A stretch of 56,606 bases of DNA from Methylococcaceae bacterium. GTDB lineage: Bacteria > Pseudomonadota > Gammaproteobacteria > Methylococcales > Methylomonadaceae. The notes beneath the pieces are model-generated. The model was not told where the DNA came from. It was given only the letters and a program-made list of their open reading frames with translations, and did not search any database. Shown one piece after another: positions 1-6,676 of the stretch. How positions within the stretch are numbered: position 1 is the first letter of the stretch; the number at the start of each line of letters is the position of its first letter. The DNA is taken from the NCBI GenBank assembly GCA_030693065.1, contig JAUYBL010000008.1:1-56606 (forward strand). Reading direction: 5' to 3'. A program made the position numbers and the translations under genes.

Positions 1-2
1 AG

Positions 3-82
3 CGGGAGAAGGCTGGGATGAGGGGAATCTAAGTGATTGATTTTAATCTCCTCACCCCAACCCTCTCCAGCAGGAGAGGGCG
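3..82. repeat. REP-like inverted repeat downstream of the pilin operon
   Basis: The segment near 3-25 and the segment near 48-68 are imperfect inverted complements (ggctgggatgagg against cctcaccccaaccc). A second short hairpin, ccctctcc/ggagaggg, follows at 61-80. The motif resembles the CTCACCCCAACCCTCTCC family of dispersed palindromes common in proteobacteria. It lies past the 3' end of the oligosaccharyltransferase gene and may also end its transcript. Family assignment is from memory. Confidence 0.5.
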
Positions 83-172
83 TAAAATAGTTTTGTAACT
101 CATTGATTCTAAATTGTAAAAAAGTTGTGTAGATACTTATGGAACAGAGGGGGGGCGAGGTTCCCAATAGTG

Positions 173-1639
173 CTATGGGCTTACTTGAGGGATAATTTTT
201 ATTTCGTCAACGGGCCAATGACCATTATTCCAGAACCTTGGATGAGCATACTCAGGTACCGAAAAGTTTGATTGCTTCATAAATGCGTAATAATTTTGAA
301 TGCCATTTAATTGGATAATTATCAATGCAGAAACCACCGCAACTAAAACTAAGCTTTTCCAATTAGCTTGAGAAGAGTTTACTCCAGTAGTTTTTGCCGC
401 CATCGTTTGGTTACGACCGATCAGCCAACCGCCAATCATAAACAGCATCATCTGACTGTGCGGCATAATAATATTGCCGCTTAATAGTGAATCACATAAG
501 CCACAAACGAGCGAGGCTGTTAAAGCAATGTTGATCTGCGGGTTTTCGCTGTAAGTTGGCTTAATACACCACGCTACAGCCTTCTTGAGTAAGGCAACCA
601 CTAAATAAACGGCTATCAATACGGCAGGCAAGCCGTATTCTGCGGCAATGTGCAGAGTAGAGTTATGAGGATGTGCGGCAATAGTGAAATTATTGAAGGC
701 AAAATGCATCGGACCAATACCTAATAAAGGATGGTTTTTAATCATTTCAAAAGCATTTAACCACAAGGGCCAACGGCCATTATCATCTAACCCTCTCTTG
801 GTGATACTGCCTAGACCATAAAGACTGTTGTCCAATGTTAAATAATCGAATGCCAAATACAAAATCCCTCCAATCAGCATTCCTGCCAACTGCCATATCA
901 ACCACTGACGCGCCTGATCTTTTAAAAATATAAGCAAAAATAGAGTTGTAATGATCAGAGCAACCCAAACCGAGCGAGTGCCAGTGGCAAAATGCAATGC
1001 CCACCAAAAGGCTAAAAGGATAAGCGTTACTGTGCGCCAGCGAAGCGGGAGATTGAATGCAACCAGTGGAATAACCAAAATTGGCAGCGTGTAAGCTTGA
1101 TACTGACTAAAAAATCGTACATTACTAAAACTGACAAATGGAGAAATCCATGAAAACGAAACATTTGTAACAACTGCTGCTAGATAGCAAATAACAAAAT
1201 GGCAAATAAACAGTAAAGCGCCCAATAAGGTTGTCGCTATAAATAAACGATCCATTAATGTTTTGTTATTGCTGGTCAGAAACTGACAGATGATGCCGAA
1301 CATGAACAACAACAGAAATAGGCTAATTTCTTGTAAGGATTTTTCTGGAAATTGGGCGAACAGACTGCTTGTTAGCGCAAGGATTAAAAACGCTCTAAGC
1401 CCAATTTTTATAGTATTCGGGATTGAGGCAAACACCATTAGGGCTTGGTGTCGCCAAGTTGGAATAACGATAACTAGAGCCACAATCGGGATGAGCAGTA
1501 TTAGCTCCAGAACTCTGGCGCTATCGTAAAGAGGGCCGGTGAACTCGAGTAAATACCAAGGCGCTATTAGCCCGTAGAGTGCGGCGCAAACACAGCCCAA
1601 AAAGCGAGAAACTACTAATGTGCGATTGCGCGAAATCAT
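173..1639 (-). CDS. O-antigen ligase / pilin O-oligosaccharyltransferase-like membrane protein (Wzy_C family)
   Basis: Polytopic inner-membrane protein of 488 residues with about ten or more hydrophobic segments. Around residues 305-335 it carries the large periplasmic-loop signature of the WaaL/PglL/Wzy_C family: HPLLGIGPMHF followed by HPHNSTLHIAAEYGLPA, with the conserved His-rich HPHN. Family members move lipid-linked oligosaccharide onto lipid A core or onto pilin. It lies directly downstream of the pilin gene on the same strand, the position of TfpO/PilO-type pilin glycosylases, so transfer of glycan to this pilin is the best inference. A terminator between the two genes would keep its expression below that of the pilin. 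A plain O-antigen ligase or polymerase cannot be excluded. Confidence 0.75.
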   Translation of the reverse strand: MISRNRTLVVSRFLGCVCAALYGLIAPWYLLEFTGPLYDSARVLELILLIPIVALVIVIPTWRHQALMVFASIPNTIKIGLRAFLILALTSSLFAQFPEKSLQEISLFLLLFMFGIICQFLTSNNKTLMDRLFIATTLLGALLFICHFVICYLAAVVTNVSFSWISPFVSFSNVRFFSQYQAYTLPILVIPLVAFNLPLRWRTVTLILLAFWWALHFATGTRSVWVALIITTLFLLIFLKDQARQWLIWQLAGMLIGGILYLAFDYLTLDNSLYGLGSITKRGLDDNGRWPLWLNAFEMIKNHPLLGIGPMHFAFNNFTIAAHPHNSTLHIAAEYGLPAVLIAVYLVVALLKKAVAWCIKPTYSENPQINIALTASLVCGLCDSLLSGNIIMPHSQMMLFMIGGWLIGRNQTMAAKTTGVNSSQANWKSLVLVAVVSALIIIQLNGIQNYYAFMKQSNFSVPEYAHPRFWNNGHWPVDEIKIIPQVSP

Positions 1640-1675
1640 CGTAAGTCAAAATACAATTAAGGATGTTTAAAACAT

Positions 1676-1710
1676 AAAAAAACCACCCAACCCAGTGAAG
1701 GATTGGATGG
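1676..1710 (-). terminator. Rho-independent terminator after the pilin gene
   Basis: On the minus strand an 11-bp stem (CCATCCAATCC with GGGTTGGGTGG, two G-U pairs) and a 6-nt loop are followed by seven T residues. It sits between the pilin stop and the start of the downstream oligosaccharyltransferase gene, so read-through would give much pilin and little transferase. Confidence 0.8.
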
Positions 1711-1731
1711 TCTGGTTGTCATTCTTTATGT

Positions 1732-1764
1732 GTAGTGTGGGCAGAAAAGCGTTACCCACACTAC
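1732..1764. repeat. Palindromic hairpin between pilin and downstream gene
   Basis: A perfect 10-bp inverted repeat (gtagtgtggg ... cccacactac) with a 13-nt loop. It has no T-run of its own. It resembles the small GTAG...CTAC palindromes seen elsewhere in this window and may protect the 3' end of the pilin transcript. Confidence 0.6.
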
Positions 1765-1786
1765 CTAGCTGGTTACAAGTTTATAC

Positions 1787-2296
1787 TCATGGTGCTGGTG
1801 CTGGTGCTGGTGCTGGTGCTGGTGCTGGTGCTGGTGCTGCTGCTGCTGCTGCACATGAACCAGGGCGGTGTTTTTCAAGAGCAATATTTGTCACACAAGT
1901 CCAAGCACCGTCGTCATCACGACTCCATGTGATTGTGTTGCCGTTTATTGTGCCGTTTACTGTTCCAGTACCTGAGCCGATAGTACATACAAGTGTACCC
2001 GCAGTACCTACTGCCCATGGGGTCACTGCAACGCCGCAGTAGGTGGTTGAAGCTGGTACACCAATATAGCCTGCATTCGCAACAGTTGTACTAGGAGCTG
2101 TGCCTTGATTGGTCATAACCTCGAATTGGGTTTTTGCAGGAGTTATTTCAGCCAATGCAGCAGTTGCTTGTGATTTAATGGTGTAATCCTGATAAGCCGG
2201 AATGGCCACAGCCGCCAAGATACCGATAATCGCCACAACGATCATTAATTCGATTAAGGTGAAACCTTGTTGTGGTCTGTTTAGTTGTATGTTCAT
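1787..2296 (-). CDS. pilA: Type IV major pilin (PilA) with an Ala-Pro repeat tail
   Basis: Type IV pilin subunit, 169 residues, assembled into surface fibres after cleavage by prepilin peptidase. The start at 2296 follows a good ribosome site (AAGGAA) and gives the short leader [11 protein letters not shown] before the cleavage point G/F. The mature N-terminus is [20 protein letters not shown] with Glu5, the hydrophobic assembly helix. Four cysteines lie in the globular part, and the final pair bounds the usual C-terminal loop ending in PGSC. Normal family members end within a few residues of that Cys. This one continues with about five Ala and then eight Ala-Pro units encoded by a hexanucleotide repeat, ending at a TGA just past the repeat. 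A sigma-54-type promoter lies upstream and a terminator downstream. Confidence 0.93.
   Translation of the reverse strand: MNIQLNRPQQGFTLIELMIVVAIIGILAAVAIPAYQDYTIKSQATAALAEITPAKTQFEVMTNQGTAPSTTVANAGYIGVPASTTYCGVAVTPWAVGTAGTLVCTIGSGTGTVNGTINGNTITWSRDDDGAWTCVTNIALEKHRPGSCAAAAAAPAPAPAPAPAPAPAP
1791..1850. repeat. Hexanucleotide microsatellite (GGTGCT)8 followed by GCT triplets
   Basis: Eight perfect GGTGCT units at 1791-1838 are followed by four GCT triplets. On the coding (minus) strand they specify the Ala-Pro tail of the pilin. Slippage by whole units would change tail length by two residues without breaking the frame, and the repeat stops one base short of the stop codon. Confidence 0.95.
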
Positions 2297-2367
2297 TGTT
2301 TTTTCCTTTATTTGAGTGGGAAAAGTGATCTGCACAAGATCAATAATGAGTGTGCACAATAGTTAAA

Positions 2368-2383
2368 GCAGGGGGCGTGCCAA
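2368..2383 (-). promoter_or_regulatory. Sigma-54 promoter of the pilin gene
   Basis: The minus strand reads TTGGCACGCCCCCTGC. This has the -24 GG and -12 GC separated by exactly ten bases and a perfect TGGCACG upstream half, against the consensus TGGCACG-N4-TTGC. Transcription would start near 2357, about 60 nt before the pilin ATG. Pilin genes in gammaproteobacteria are typically RpoN/PilR dependent, which fits. Confidence 0.8.
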
Positions 2384-2491
2384 GTGTTAGTTTTGTAGCT
2401 TAAAAAAGCATTAAGTCGTTACGGATTTTTTGCTTGATTATCAAGTTAATCTTGTATTATCAAAGAGTTATTAGGTGGGTTGGCACCAACA

Positions 2492-2566
2492 GTAGGCGCA
2501 TTAGGCGATGCTGTTTTGCTCACGTTTTAGTGTTGCTGGTGGGCAAAACAGCATTGCCCACCCTAC
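2492..2566. repeat. REP-like palindrome (gtagg...ccctac)
   Basis: Left arm gtaggcgcattaggcgatg and right arm gcattgcccaccctac are imperfect inverted complements; their inner halves both contain the octamer of alternating-strand ctgttttg/caaaacag. The rest of the gap between 2384 and 2742 shows no ORF or RNA that I recognise. Confidence 0.6.
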
Positions 2567-2742
2567 GCATTGCTTGTAACTAAAGGATGTTTTTGTCTTT
2601 TTGTGACAAATTTTGTCAATACATCGTATAAACAGCATCGTATTGATTGAGGGATCCGGTTGCTCCTATAGATAATGTTTGCTTTTGCGGATTACGCGCT
2701 AAAATGACTACAAAGGTAGTAACTTAAATAGGAGGTTTCAAC

Positions 2743-2976
2743 ATGTCAGTAAGCACCTCAATACGTATCAATCAGGATCTATACGAACAAGCCAAGCAAG
2801 ATGCGGCATTGGAGCATCGCTCTATCGCCAGGCAAATCGAGTTTTGGGCGCGGGTAGGTCGTGCAGCTCTTGATAATCCCGATTTACCCGTTAGTTTCGT
2901 CGCAGAATCATTGGCTTCGATAGCCGAACCGCGAGAGCAGGCTGAACCGTTTGTGTCTCGAAGCCTCCGTGTATGA
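2743..2976 (+). CDS. ParD-like antitoxin of a type II toxin-antitoxin pair
   Basis: A 77-residue protein beginning with a ribbon-helix-helix-type strand (STSIRINQDLYEQAKQDAALEHRS) followed by IARQIEFWARVGRAALDNPDL. This matches the ParD-like antitoxin family (PF11903 type) as I remember it. The strong ribosome site TAGGAGG lies 8 nt upstream of the ATG. Its 3' end overlaps the start of a RelE/ParE-like gene, the usual antitoxin-toxin order. It would bind and neutralise that toxin and probably repress the operon through the RHH fold. No matching palindromic operator was resolved. Function is by family resemblance only. Confidence 0.75.
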   Translation: MSVSTSIRINQDLYEQAKQDAALEHRSIARQIEFWARVGRAALDNPDLPVSFVAESLASIAEPREQAEPFVSRSLRV

Positions 2977-3253
2977 CGTGGACAGTCCTATAAACCAGGC
3001 GCTTTTCAAGGCAATACAAAAACTACACGACAATATCGCTGCCGATGTGGATGCAGCAGTTGATGAGGTTAGGCAAAAACCAGAAATTGGGGAACGCAAA
3101 AAAGGTGATTTATCGGCGTTATACGTGTTTAAGTTTCACAGTGCAGGACAATTGTATTTATTGGGTTACACGCTAGATGAGGCCGTTCGCCTGATCTATC
3201 TGGAAGCCGTTGGGCCGCATGAAAAGTTCTATCGGGATTTGAAAAAGAGTTAA
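2969..3253 (+). CDS. RelE/ParE-family toxin
   Basis: About 94 residues. The GTG at 2969 gives MYDVDSPINQALFKAIQKL, overlapping the antitoxin stop by 8 nt; an upstream TTG at 2951 is also possible. Features of the RelE/ParE fold are a helical N-terminus, a basic segment KPEIGERKKGDLSALYVFKF, the strand QLYLLGYTLDEAVRLIYLEAVGPHEKFYRDLKK, and a C-terminal aromatic/basic tail. Members either cleave mRNA at the ribosome or poison gyrase; which applies here is not visible. The frame is intact. The 258 nt that follow hold no convincing gene. Confidence 0.7.
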   Translation: MYDVDSPINQALFKAIQKLHDNIAADVDAAVDEVRQKPEIGERKKGDLSALYVFKFHSAGQLYLLGYTLDEAVRLIYLEAVGPHEKFYRDLKKS

Positions 3254-3511
3254 TAGGTGAAAATATTCCGGTGGGAAAAAACGTTGGTTTCTTCGGACAT
3301 TAGGGTAATGCTTAAGGCAACCCCTAAAAGAACGGGGGCAATTTAGGCGATTTGATTGGGATGTTTAAGCATGATGGACCAGCGATTCCTGATGAAACAC
3401 TTTGCAGGTCGGTTGAAGTCAGCACTGAGCGGGAAGATTCGGAGAGGTGCAGCCAATGTCATTGGTGATAATATTTACCATTAAATTGTAAAAATACCAT
3501 GGGGTTAAATT

Positions 3512-3754
3512 ATGTCATCATTAATAACTCAAGTCTCGGCGGGCGGCCGCATTGTTATTCCTGCAGAAATACGTCGAAAAATGGATATACATTCTGGGGA
3601 TCAGGTGGTTTTGACTTACCATGATGGTGAACTGCATATTGCAACCAGAAAGCAGCGTCTGAAACAGGCTAAGGATATTGTCAAAGCCTGTGTGAGCGAT
3701 ATTTCTTTAGCTGATCAATTGGTTGAAGAGCGAAGAGCAGAAGCTAATGACTAA
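3512..3754 (+). CDS. AbrB/SpoVT-type (VapB/MazE-like) antitoxin
   Basis: An 80-residue protein with a swapped-hairpin AbrB DNA-binding domain at the N-terminus: SAGGRIVIPAEIRRKMDIHSGDQVVLTYHDGELHI. A helical C-terminal tail follows (RLKQAKDIVKACVSDISLADQLVEERRAEAND) that would wrap the toxin. Its stop overlaps the start of the PIN-domain reading frame at 3747, as usual for vapBC. Probably an autorepressor of the pair. Because its partner is frameshifted, this antitoxin may now be an orphan or may serve a paralogous toxin. Confidence 0.8.
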   Translation: MSSLITQVSAGGRIVIPAEIRRKMDIHSGDQVVLTYHDGELHIATRKQRLKQAKDIVKACVSDISLADQLVEERRAEAND

Positions 3755-4138
3755 GATGGTTGTTTTAGATGCGTCTGCTGTACTTGCCTATCTCCAAGAT
3801 GAAAATGGCAGTGAAAAAGTGGGTGTAATACTTGCAGAAGGTAAGGGCTGATGTCCACTGTTAACTATGCTGAGGTTGTCGGTAAATTGCTTGAGGCGGG
3901 GATACCAGAGTCATCAGTAAAATCGGTGATGGCTAATTTAGACTTAAACGTTGAATCATTAGATGATGCACAAGCCTGGAAAACAGGACTGTTAAGAATG
4001 ACTACGAAGGAGTTTGGTTTGTCACTGGGGGATCGTGCCTGCTTGGCATTGGCCGGTATTAAAAATCTTCCCGTTGTTACGGCTGATAAGCAATGGGGTA
4101 AACTAAAAACCGATTTTAAAATTATTCAGCTACGTTGA
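3747..4138 (+). pseudogene. VapC-like PIN-domain toxin split by a one-base frameshift
   Basis: The first frame (3747-3851) encodes a 34-residue start, MTKMVVLDASAVLAYLQDENGSE..., with the first active-site Asp. It stops at TGA. The second frame (from 3851, -1 relative) supplies the remainder: STVNYAEVVGKLLEAG with the conserved Glu, LSLGDRACLALA with Asp, and VVTADKQW with Asp. Restoring one base in the GGG run near 3844-3847 joins them into a normal PIN protein of about 130 residues with all four acidic residues. A real inactivating deletion, a sequencing error, or translation of the second part from the overlapping ATG are all possible. The stop/start overlap TGATG is noted. An isolated second half lacks the first catalytic Asp and should not be active alone. 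Confidence 0.8.
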
Positions 4139-4193
4139 AGCGCTTGAAATTTCAGGAAAAATTATAAATATACTGCAAATGGTATAAAAATTG

Positions 4194-4222
4194 TTGACAC
4201 ATGCCGTCTCGATAGCTAGAAT
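4194..4222 (+). promoter_or_regulatory. Sigma-70 promoter of the tRNA-Pro-Arg-His cluster
   Basis: A perfect -35 TTGACA (4194-4199), a 17-bp spacer and -10 TAGAAT (4217-4222). Predicted start about 4229, some 45 nt before tRNA-Pro. Confidence 0.8.
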
Positions 4223-4272
4223 TTGCAGCTCTTCAGGACGGCTTAGCAACTTGCAAGCATCATAAAGAGTAT

Positions 4273-4349
4273 CGGGATATAGCGCAGTCTGGTAGCGCGC
4301 CTGCTTTGGGAGCAGGATGTCGGGGGTTCGAATCCCTCTATCCCGACCA
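4273..4349 (+). tRNA. tRNA-Pro (TGG)
   Basis: Full cloverleaf of 77 nt with encoded CCA. The acceptor stem is cgggata/tatcccg, the anticodon loop is TTTGGGA with anticodon TGG, and the T loop is GGTTCGAATCC. First gene of a three-tRNA transcript. Confidence 0.97.
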
Positions 4350-4352
4350 CAA

Positions 4353-4429
4353 GCGCTTGTAGCTCAACCGGATAGAGCACCGGCCTTCTAAGCCGGGGGT
4401 CGCAGGTTCGAGTCCTGCCAAGCGCACCA
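4353..4429 (+). tRNA. tRNA-Arg (TCT)
   Basis: A 77-nt cloverleaf with encoded CCA. The acceptor stem is gcgcttg/caagcgc and the anticodon loop CTTCTAA gives TCT. It begins 3 nt after tRNA-Pro, so it is processed from the same transcript. Confidence 0.97.
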
Positions 4430-4457
4430 TTGTTGTTCCTCGTTAAAAAATATTCTG

Positions 4458-4533
4458 GTGAGCGTAGCTCAGTTGGTAGAGTACAGGATTGTGATTCCTG
4501 TTGTCGCGGGTTCGAGCCCCGTCGTTCACCCCA
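4458..4533 (+). tRNA. tRNA-His (GTG)
   Basis: A 76-nt cloverleaf with encoded CCA. The anticodon loop ATTGTGA gives GTG. The extra G at 4457 opposite the discriminator C73 is the G-1 identity element of tRNA-His. Third tRNA of the cluster. Confidence 0.97.
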
Positions 4534-4798
4534 CTCGATTATGGCTTTCAGCCAATTTCTAAAAATATTTTCGCAAACCAATCAATAAAGAAAAATTTAT
4601 CTGCCTTGTTTAACTAATAGGCGATGGGTGTTTTTGCATTGTCTGTGCAAAATGGTAAACGCATCTTTAAGCCGGTAAAAGCATTTACCCAAATCAATCA
4701 GCGAATAAATTACATAATACCGAATTGGATGAATTTGTTATTTCAATTTCGGGATTTTTTTGTATGCTGGAAAGCTTCAGAATTAAGAGTTTTTCTTT

Positions 4799-5800
4799 AT
4801 GGCCGAATTAATTCCATTTATACCTCGTATTGCGCTAACAGCAGGTGAACCTGCTGGTATTGGCCCGGATCTTTGTATTCAGCTGGCGCAACAAACCTTG
4901 CCTTGCGAGTGCGTGGTCATTGCTAGTCCGCAACTGCTGCAACAGCGCGCCGAGCAATTGGGTCTTCCTCTTCAAATCAAAATATTTGATGGTAACTTGC
5001 CTGCTAGTCCACAGCAGAGTGGTGTACTGATGGTGTTGCCTGTTGAATTGGCTGAGCCTGTTTGTGCCGGTCGGCTTAATGTTGCTAATAGTCGTTATGT
5101 ATTAAAAACGCTAACTAAAGCTACAAAAGGCTGTTTAGATGGAGTGTTTAACGGCATGGTTACCGGGCCTGTGCATAAAGGTATTATTAACGATGCCGGT
5201 TTTACTTTTAGCGGGCATACCGAGTTTATTGCTGAGTTGACTGGTGGACATCCCGTGATGATGCTGGCAACACCCGGTCTGCGTGTTGCCTTGGTGACGA
5301 CGCACCTGCCTTTATCCGAAGTTAGCGGTGCGATCACGCATGCGCGCTTAAGGGCCGTTATTCGTACACTGGATCATGATTTACGGACACGTTTTGGCAT
5401 TGCCGAACCTAAAATACTCGTATGTGGCCTTAATCCTCATGCTGGTGAAGGCGGGCATTTGGGGCGAGAAGAAATCGAAATTATCGAACCCGTGCTGGAA
5501 AGCTTTCGCAAGCAAGGTTTGGATTTACAAGGGCCATTGCCGGCAGATACCTTGTTTACCAGTAAATATCTGGATGCTGCCGATGCGGTGTTGGCTATGT
5601 ATCACGATCAAGGGCTGCCGGTGCTTAAGCACATGGGGTTTGGGCAAGCGGTTAATATCACCTTAGGATTGCCAATTGTCCGAACATCAGTGGACCACGG
5701 CACGGCACTTGATCTCGCAGGTACTGGTAAAGCCAGTATCAGCAGCCTGCAGTACGCATTGCAAACTGCATTGACTATGACTTCATCAACTACGCATTAA
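4799..5800 (+). CDS. pdxA: 4-hydroxythreonine-4-phosphate dehydrogenase
   Basis: Cytosolic NAD-dependent, metal-containing enzyme of pyridoxal phosphate synthesis that oxidises 4-phosphohydroxy-L-threonine. Its product condenses with deoxyxylulose phosphate by PdxJ. The 333 residues match family length. Visible signatures are [15 protein letters not shown] at the N-terminus, [36 protein letters not shown], and DTLF...[13 protein letters not shown], including the metal-binding histidines. The next gene, rsmA, begins 1 nt after its stop. The pdxA-rsmA pairing is widely conserved in gammaproteobacteria (surA-pdxA-rsmA-apaG in E. coli). No surA or apaG is attached here. An ORF starting at 4624 and overlapping its 5' end was not accepted. 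Confidence 0.96.
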   Translation: MAELIPFIPRIALTAGEPAGIGPDLCIQLAQQTLPCECVVIASPQLLQQRAEQLGLPLQIKIFDGNLPASPQQSGVLMVLPVELAEPVCAGRLNVANSRYVLKTLTKATKGCLDGVFNGMVTGPVHKGIINDAGFTFSGHTEFIAELTGGHPVMMLATPGLRVALVTTHLPLSEVSGAITHARLRAVIRTLDHDLRTRFGIAEPKILVCGLNPHAGEGGHLGREEIEIIEPVLESFRKQGLDLQGPLPADTLFTSKYLDAADAVLAMYHDQGLPVLKHMGFGQAVNITLGLPIVRTSVDHGTALDLAGTGKASISSLQYALQTALTMTSSTTH

Positions 5801-5801
5801 T

Positions 5802-6605
5802 ATGTCGCACACGCCTCGCAAACGCTTTGGTCAGAATTTTTTGCATGACCACAATATTATTTACAACATTATTTCCAGCATACAGGCTCAACCTAATGAA
5901 CACTGGGTTGAGATTGGTCCAGGGCAGGGGGCTTTAACCGTCCCGCTGCTTGGCGAAGGAGTGCAGCTGGATGTTGTGGAATTGGATAGGGATTTGGTGG
6001 CGCTACTTAAACAAAAGTTTAACGAGCAGCCGCGTTTGCAAATTCATAGTGGCGATGCGTTGCGTTTTGATTTTTCGACACTGATTAACCGTAACGAAAA
6101 ACTGCGTGTCATCGGCAATTTGCCTTACAACATATCAACGCCGTTAATGTTTCATTTGCTCGATAACGCAGCAATTATTGAAGATATGCATTTCATGTTG
6201 CAAAAAGAAGTTGTCGATCGAATCTGCGCAGCGCCGGGCAGTAAAAAATATGGTCGACTCAGTGTGATGATGCAGTATTACTGCGCGACGGAAATGTTGT
6301 TTGAAGTGCCACCAGAAAGCTTTGATCCGGTGCCGCAAGTTACGTCGGCAATTATAAGGTTAGTTCCACATAACCAACCGCCTGTGCAAGTTGATGATGT
6401 CGCTAAGCTTAACAAGGTCGTCACCCAGGCTTTTTCGCAACGACGCAAAACATTGCGGAATTCGTTAAAAAAACTCATTGATGAACAAGATATTGCCAAA
6501 CTGGGGATTGATCCAACAGCACGCGCGGAAACGCTATCTCTTAGTAATTTTGCGAGCCTGAGTAATATATTGTCTGTTGAAGCTTTAGAGCTTGATCAAG
6601 AATAA
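5802..6605 (+). CDS. rsmA: 16S rRNA (adenine1518/1519-N6)-dimethyltransferase
   Basis: KsgA/RsmA transfers four methyl groups from S-adenosylmethionine to two adjacent adenines in helix 45 of 16S rRNA late in 30S assembly. The protein has 267 residues, close to the E. coli enzyme. Motifs: RFGQNFLHD at the N-terminus, the SAM-binding EIGPGQGALT, acidic DVVELDRDL, and catalytic NLPYNIS. A C-terminal helical domain carries FSQRRKTLRNSLKKL. It is transcriptionally coupled to pdxA (1 nt gap). A convergent palindrome at 6629 separates it from ntrC on the other strand. Confidence 0.97.
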   Translation: MSHTPRKRFGQNFLHDHNIIYNIISSIQAQPNEHWVEIGPGQGALTVPLLGEGVQLDVVELDRDLVALLKQKFNEQPRLQIHSGDALRFDFSTLINRNEKLRVIGNLPYNISTPLMFHLLDNAAIIEDMHFMLQKEVVDRICAAPGSKKYGRLSVMMQYYCATEMLFEVPPESFDPVPQVTSAIIRLVPHNQPPVQVDDVAKLNKVVTQAFSQRRKTLRNSLKKLIDEQDIAKLGIDPTARAETLSLSNFASLSNILSVEALELDQE

Positions 6606-6628
6606 CTTTTGCAAATCATTAAGGAATG

Positions 6629-6665
6629 TTCCGTTCATGGTTCGACAGGCTCACCACGAACGGAA
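6629..6665. repeat. Dispersed palindrome (ttccgttc...gaacggaa), probable bidirectional terminator
   Basis: The ends ttccgttc and gaacggaa are inverted complements, and the core ggttcgacaggctcaccacgaac recurs at several other places in this window. It sits between the convergent rsmA and ntrC genes. Confidence 0.7.
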
Positions 6666-6676
6666 TGATTTTATTT

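Noticed and set aside
1695-2042. Rightward ORFs across the microsatellite, rich in Gly-Ala or Val-Leu
   Set aside because: They are antisense readings of the pilin gene and its hexanucleotide repeat, without a ribosome site or family similarity.
3371-3484. A 37-residue ORF (MMDQRFLMKHFAGRLKSALS...) between the two toxin-antitoxin modules
   Set aside because: No ribosome site and no recognisable family. It may be a remnant, but nothing supports it as a gene.
3844-3853. Programmed frameshift to explain the split PIN toxin
   Set aside because: No slippery heptamer or stimulatory hairpin at the shift. A plain one-base loss is simpler.
4243-4581. Leftward 112-residue ORF
   Set aside because: It is antisense to three clear tRNA genes, a common false ORF.
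4624-4848. 74-residue ORF before pdxA
   Set aside because: It overlaps the well-supported pdxA start by 50 nt, has no family and no ribosome site.
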